Assembly (NCBI RefSeq): GCF_901933205.1
Contig: NC_044601.1
Location: forward strand, 32,588,352 to 32,652,351
DNA from: Camarhynchus parvulus
Taxonomy: Eukaryota > Chordata > Aves > Passeriformes > Thraupidae
DNA: 64,000 bases
Direction of reading: 5' to 3'
The position numbers and the translations under genes are program-made. The notes beneath the pieces were generated by a model that saw only the letters and a list, made by a program, of their open reading frames with translations, was not told the DNA's origin and made no database searches. This document shows positions 57,676 to 64,000 of this stretch, piece by piece; positions within the stretch are counted from its first letter, which is position 1; the number at the start of each line of letters is the position of its first letter.

Positions 57676-59720
57676 CATAAAACCACATTCTCTATCTTTT
57701 CTTGGCTCTTGTGTTATACAAAAGCTGAAGGGTGATATTTGGAGCCGTTTGAGTTTATCCATGCAATTTAATGCAGAACACATTTTTTCACAGAGAGGGA
57801 GAACAAAGCACAATAGCACTAAAGTTCAATTTACATTCTCAGTCAGTGAAAACAAAAATGAAAATAAAAAACAGTTGTCTGCGTCATTATTTATACCCAA
57901 ACTATGGCTTCAATTGTAGTATTTTCACAGTTCTTGTGATTTAAAAAAACCTAAAGAATAACGTCTACCATCATTGTCCCAGCTTCTGAGGGCCCTGATT
58001 TGAAACAAGATCTGTAATCGTAAATAGGAAATTATGGCAGGATTGAGGAATATGCAGATCACATTATTAGCCAAGGTGTGCCTAATAGTATGCTTAGGGA
58101 TTTGTGTTGGGTGGTAGTGTTTAGAAATGTGTATTATCTGAGTGTGGAGCACTGGAAAGTGGGAAATTCAACCAGTACCCATATACCACTTCACATACCC
58201 TCAGAATCCCACTGGATGTAGGTCCTCTCTGAACTTTATGCTCTGGCTCATCAAATTGTTACTCTGATTAGAGACTTTGAAATGGCATCTCAAATTTTTT
58301 CCTTTTATCGGTATAATAGTTAGCTTTAGGTGATTTATTGTAGCCATCAGAATAAGAAGTGAGGTACTGAAATACAAGGTGTCATGTATTAGGGATAAAA
58401 ATGATGTCATAGGTCCATCAAAGCAAGGAAATGAGAGGAAGTTTGTTACTGTTGCAAAATGGGTAACTGTGATGAGGTAGGATGAACTTTAGAAAGAATA
58501 GAAAGCTAATGCCAGAAATACATGGCCTATGCATTCTGGTACCATGTCTGACAGATGGTTCTGTGCTTTGGGGTCAGTGAAGTCCCTACAACATTGCTCT
58601 TTGAGAAACTTTGTGCTCTAATACCATCATTTATCTGTCTAACACAAAAATAAGTGTTTGCTATATTACACCAGTAGTCTAGCTACACAGTAGGCAGGGA
58701 AAATAATTCTTAAAAGAAAGCCCAAAATCCCCACACCTGGCCAGTCCTTTTATGTTATGGGAGCTGGCTTCCAATGATGAGAATGAAGCAGTGAATAAAG
58801 CAGTTGACTTTACCATTACTACATTGTTGTTTTCTTATTATTGCACCATCATTAGTTTTTAATAAACCATTACTTTTTCTTTAAGAAATCATAAATAATC
58901 CATATAAATGGAAGGGAAAGAGTTGAGTACTGGAACTAACAAGTTTCTGTAGAATCTTTGCCATTAGTTAAGCTGACAAAAATATTTGAGTTTTTTATTT
59001 GGAGGTATTCTTTTTGTGGACGTCTCCATAGGGATATATCACATCTTGGCAAATAGAATTGGCTGTGTTGAAGGCAAAAGGAAGAGGTGAAAAAGTGACA
59101 AAAGCCCAATTCAGAAGTATTTTTCTTCTGCCATCAGAATAATTGGGCATCCTGTCATCAGAACCTTTATCCATGGTTAGTATTAACCTGTCCCTTAAAA
59201 GTTATTTTCATGATTTGTGATAGAATCTATAGTTGATGGTGGCATGGAACAATATGAAATAAAAATAATGATGATTGTCATTAATTCAGACTCAACTTCA
59301 TTGTATTCATCTTCATAAACAAACTTTGATTCTTCACTATTTGTTTATGTCAGTGAAAAACACTTTTCTGGTGGTAGAATTTAGCATCTCAATGTGGTCA
59401 CAGAGTGATTTTGTATTTTTTTATATATATATTAGACCCATCTTGCTGTTTTTATAAAAGTTATCTTGGAAAGGATCTCAAGAGTCCCTGTAATCTGTTT
59501 TGAAGCTGAATCAAGTACATATTAATAGTTGTCAGTAAAGTCTAGTCTTAATCTGATACTAAAATACTTCTGCTGAGCATATTTAATTAGAGACTAATCA
59601 TACTGGATCCAGGTCTATTTGCCTAGGAGCTTATCAGTTTGCTGTCTACAGCAGACTAAGGAACATCTATAAGAAAGATGACTTCAACCTCATCTTAAGA
59701 ATATCCTTTCTGCTTCCTAA

Positions 59721-59780
59721 AATAATAATCTTAAATAACTTTAAATAATCTTAAATCTTAAATCTTTAATAATCTTAAAT
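59721..59780. repeat. Short AT-rich tandem array
   Basis: The word aataatcttaaat and shortened versions repeat several times. Confidence 0.75.
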
Positions 59781-61870
59781 GTGCAAAATAACATTTTTAT
59801 TAGTCAAATCCTGCAGTGCTGGTCTCATTTCTTGAATTAATATCACTATAAATAATGCAAAATATGTTTTACTATCTCAAATGCCCTTCTTGGAGTTTTG
59901 TGTGTAGATGAAGACCAGTCTTCTTAAGCACAGATTGAATGTCAAAGTAGTATGCATTTTAATATCCTGATCAGAGACGCAGGTTTTATTTCTATTATTG
60001 TCACGATTTCTCTAAAATGTTGATTGATGTTCCCATGGATTCTTCATCTCTAAAAAGTTGTTAACACAGCTTCTTTAATTTTGTCTTGTATATAGTCATG
60101 TTTTCATAAGACTTTGAAAACCTCTCGACCAATAAGTTACATAGTATAAAATATTTATTATGACACAGATCTCTATTTTCAGGTCCTGTGTCAGCTGTTT
60201 AATTTATAGTACATCTTTAGATCTCTTTTGGAAAGAACTGTTTCATCTGAACTCCTTCATAACTTCTGACAGACCTGTCTAAATATCAAATTAGAGCAAC
60301 ATTGATAGCAAAACTTTAAATAAATTTAAATATTGCAGATTGTGGTGGTTATGCTTATCAGTGTATGTATTTTAGAGAGAAGAATTTCTCATAAGGTTTA
60401 AGAAGACCAAATAAAGGTAGATGGAATAAAGATGTTAGAATGATGTTGTGAGAATGTCAATGTAAATATAGATTTCACAGTGGAAAATATTGAAAAATGA
60501 CCTGATAAACAGATATATGTTGGAAACTATTTTGCTAATTGGCTGTGCATTTTTCTCTAAGTTTAGTGCCATCAGATTGCACCAAGTATCCCTATATATG
60601 GTAGTTGTAAAAAATGTAAACTTCAGTATTTAATCCCTTTGTTGGAAGGTATGCATGTTTTTGTTTATATGAATTTGGTTGTATTACTTTTGTTAGGCGT
60701 GTCTGATTAAAATTTGCTAAGAAGGTTGTAGAATAGTTCCCATGTGGATACTAAGTTTCTTTTTATAACATTTCAGATTTTATTGTTTCCATAAGTTTTC
60801 AACTTCATTCAAACCTTTGTTTCAAGTCTTCCCAACAAATTTTAGTTATGATTGTTCAAATCTTCTTTGTAATATATTGCATCAGATTTTAAAGCAAATG
60901 CTGACAGCAGCAGTATTTATGCCCTGCATACCAAGCAGATACCACATGGTTTGAATAACGGGCACCCCTGCTGAGTGTGGATGAAATCAAAATCTTTCAT
61001 AGTCATGTAAAATGCCCTGATAGAAATCTCTCTTTAAATGTGCCTTGTTATTTAAAGATTAATTCTTTTATCTTGACACAGATGCATGTATGTGATTCCC
61101 AAAAATGCTAATGAAACCTGAAAAATTGTAGACTTCAAGAAATCCCAGAAGTCACCCCAACCTTATATATCACTAAATAAATAAAATAAACTCAATAGAG
61201 TTTATTGTAGGTAATAGGAAGGCTAACTTTAAAGCCTTAAACATCACAGTTCTTTGGCTGTTATCAATGCTAAAGACAGGAGTTTTTTTGGTTAGGTTTT
61301 GCCCCAGAATTCTTAACACCAGTTGCTTCTTTTGTTTTATTTAAAATATTGAAGTAGTAACTAAAAGTAAACAGAAAAAGTTAAATTTCGAGAAATAGGA
61401 ATAACTCAGTCATATTGTAGATGAGGAAAATATTTGTGTTCCAGCTATTTTTCTAATGGGAATTTTATTGCCTAGGAATACAATAACAGAATTTTATAAA
61501 ATTCCAAATGTAAACAGAAACTGATTGTAGAATGAATATATGCAGAACTCTGTTTTAAGTTATCTTCTCCTTACTGCATTGTTAATGCTGTCTTCTTCCT
61601 TTTGATTTAATGGCATTGTTTCCCAAGAATTTAAACAAAAAGAGGAAAAAAAGTGGGTGTTTAGTTGCATTAGAAGGTATTGTAAGAGTCTTTATTTCAA
61701 TAATATACACATCAGTATAAGACCATGTCTCTGGTACATCATTAATAAATACCCAGTATATGGTCTGTGTGTTCTAGGACACATTCATCAATGAGGTTAA
61801 TACCCGAGGAAAGCTGTCAATTTTGTACCCATCTCCACTGGCTGCAGTTTTGCTAAAAAATACTGAAGCT

Positions 61871-61893
61871 ACACACACACACACACACACACA
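61871..61893. repeat. (CA)n microsatellite
   Basis: About 11 AC units, interrupted only at the edges. Confidence 0.95.
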
Positions 61894-62080
61894 TTTTACA
61901 GTAGAAAAAAATTATTTCTCATTATTCCTTCCACCAGATATATATTTTTAGTTGTTTTTATTTCTATTGCCATGTGTGGCTCAGAAGCCCTCTGCTCCAT
62001 TGAGGTTCTTTTCAATATGAGCAGCCCTGTAAGTCACAAAAGAACAAAAATCTTCCACTTCCTCTCCTACCCTTCCAAAA

Positions 62081-62085
<5 letters not shown>

Positions 62086-62154
<69 letters not shown>
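62086..62154. repeat. (TA)n microsatellite, about 34 units
   Basis: An uninterrupted 69-bp TA run preceded by GTGTG. It makes a YIYI shadow reading frame. It is likely polymorphic and able to extrude a cruciform. Confidence 0.97.
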
Positions 62155-62156
<2 letters not shown>

Positions 62157-64000
62157 TGTCTTTCCCTACTTCCTGTTGAATTAAAAGCTGTGCAAGGGTA
62201 GAAATGCAGAGGTTAAATACATCACCTTCATATGTTTTATGTTACGTACTAGAGCAAACTTTCTGCCAAATCAGTCTACGCCTTCTTGCCTGATTTAGCT
62301 GCTATTAAATACCAAGTACTTCAGAACAAACCACACAGAGAACTAATACTATCCTCCATTGTCTTTTGCTTTTCCTATTATCCACAACTTGCAGGCAACA
62401 GAAAAAGTGCTGTTCAGATTCTTCACATTTATTTTTGACATTCTCAGAGGGCTTCAGTTCAGAGTTGGAAATGAGCTGTCCTGTTTCTCCACTCAGTATT
62501 TTTCTTAGTGGGGTTGATTCCCACACTGCTCGGTAGTTGCTGAGAACCTGACAGAAGACAGTGGTGCACAGGGTCTAATTTTTGCTGGGCCAGCATTGCC
62601 TAATGTTAGCTGTTGCACAAGGCAGAGACTGGCACATGCTGGGGACTTTTAGATGAACTCCTCTCCACAAAAATTACAATGGTGTCTCAGAAATATCATC
62701 AAGTCTATGCAATAGCTCAGAGCATCTGAGTCTAATTTAACTGTGCTATTTAATATAATTACAGGATTGTTGCAAGAAGTTTGCTGCTGCTATGATTAGT
62801 TGGGAAAAAAAGATATTAAGAATTGTTCATTTGAGAGGCTTTCTGATAAGGCAGATAGACATTTGTGTAACACAGCTGCTGACACGGGGCAAGTAAGATA
62901 AGCCTCTATCAAAATCTATGATATAGGAATTTCTGAACAACATAGAAACCCAACTAAGTTTTCTCTCCTTCTTGATCTTGGTCAAATTACAGCTGTTGGG
63001 GACAACAGTAGTGACTGAACTGATAATCCATCCTTGCCTGTTTGCTTAAAGTGGGGATGTTGAGTGATGCCAGATGAGAGGTACTGATCCCTGTAAGCAG
63101 AGCCTCAGATTAGGCAGAAATTCAGTTTCATAACTGGGACTTGGACCCCAAAATGTGTTCTCACAAGTCCTGAAGTGAAACAGAGCATGGTGTCATCAAA
63201 GTATCAGACGGGCTACAAAAATATTGATTCCCTAATACAAGGTGAAAAACTTTACCGAAATCTCTTTGCCTCTTGTGTATGGAGATAAGACCTTTGCATG
63301 CAGGAGAGATCTGCCCTTAGGTTGAAGCAATTGCCTATCTCCCTTGGTAGGTCAGACTGAGTTTGCAATTAAATGTAAGACAAAACATGAATCATTTTTC
63401 TAACCATGACTTGTTGTGTCTCTTTTGTGAATGAAGGATACAGAATGTAAAAGGGATTATGATAAGATCATGAAGGAAAAATATATTTAGATAAAGTTTC
63501 TCTGCTTTTACACAGAAGAGATGGGACAATTAGATACTAAAAATTCACTTCAAGAAAAGCAAAGCAGTTCTAAAAGCAGGCCAGAAAAGGAACAAACTTC
63601 TTTTTGCTGTTGTTTAGCAACTAACTATTCAGATTGCTCCAATGCCAGTAAAAGGAATGAGAAGAGGTAGACAGCCTCTTTAAGTAAACAGAAATATTTC
63701 ACTTTACTGTTTTGTTTTGGTGGATTTTTTCTTGTAAAGTTTTATATATTTATGGGATTGGTGCAAAGACGAAAAAGAAGGAAAAATACTATATAGAAGG
63801 TAGTAACACTGCAAAATCAAAGTGATTTGAGAGAAAGTTAAGACACAATTAAACCTTGCAATTAGATATAATGAAAAAAGTGAATTTTAAAATAATTTTA
63901 CTTGTTAGCACTATACTGCTTTTAAAGAAGTGAACCTCAACGATTCATGTAGGAGCTGGGAATACAATGTTTGGTTTTGTTCCAGGTGATTGGCTTTACA

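Larger units (their letters stand above)
55371..64000. other. Distal 3' flank, no gene seen
   Basis: AT-rich DNA with simple repeats and one tRNA-like relic. Orthology would place ROR2 further downstream, but no exon of it is visible and there is no second CpG island. Confidence 0.6.

Noticed and set aside
61972..62184. A 70-codon frame with a long YIYI run
   Set aside because: It is a translation of the (TA)n microsatellite.

Overview
This is vertebrate, almost certainly avian, nuclear DNA. Chicken-repeat-1 (CR1) LINE fragments are scattered throughout, three or four LTRs look like those common in Neoaves and passerine genomes, and a GT-AG intron/exon gene crosses the window. The short open reading frames outside this gene are chance or repeat-derived. 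There are no bacterial-type genes, operons or CRISPR arrays.

The one gene I can support is SPTLC1, the long-chain-base subunit 1 of serine palmitoyltransferase. It is on the + strand with 15 coding exons from the ATG at 14159 to the stop at 45331-45333. All exon phases join without a frameshift, giving 1428 nt and 475 residues against 473 in human. It starts in a CpG island (about 13960-14430). From established synteny, bird SPTLC1 lies on the Z chromosome near ROR2 and IARS1. No exon of either neighbour is visible here.

Layout: 1-13.6 kb is upstream intergenic DNA with one candidate LTR (about 5.9-6.45 kb). A CR1 tail at 13.63-13.94 kb abuts the promoter. Intron 2 carries a 5'-truncated CR1 with reverse-transcriptase remnants and a solo LTR with a perfect 5-bp target-site duplication. 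Intron 3 carries a second solo LTR with a 5-bp duplication and a CR1 fragment. Intron 5 has a CTCF-like motif that resembles one in the promoter. Intron 11 has a tRNA-Glu-like head joined to a CR1 tail, like a SINE. The 3' flank contains the most striking structure: a 522-bp segment present twice (521/522 identical by eye) on either side of a roughly 1.19-kb antisense LTR. From 48 to 64 kb the DNA is AT-rich and non-coding, with nested CR1s, short tandem duplications, (CA)n and a long (TA)n microsatellite.

I found no new multi-gene system. The best leads are the duplicated segment around the LTR in the SPTLC1 3' flank and the tRNA-Glu/CR1 chimera. All coordinates were read by eye. Exon boundaries are exact to the base, but repeat boundaries are approximate unless a target-site duplication fixes them.
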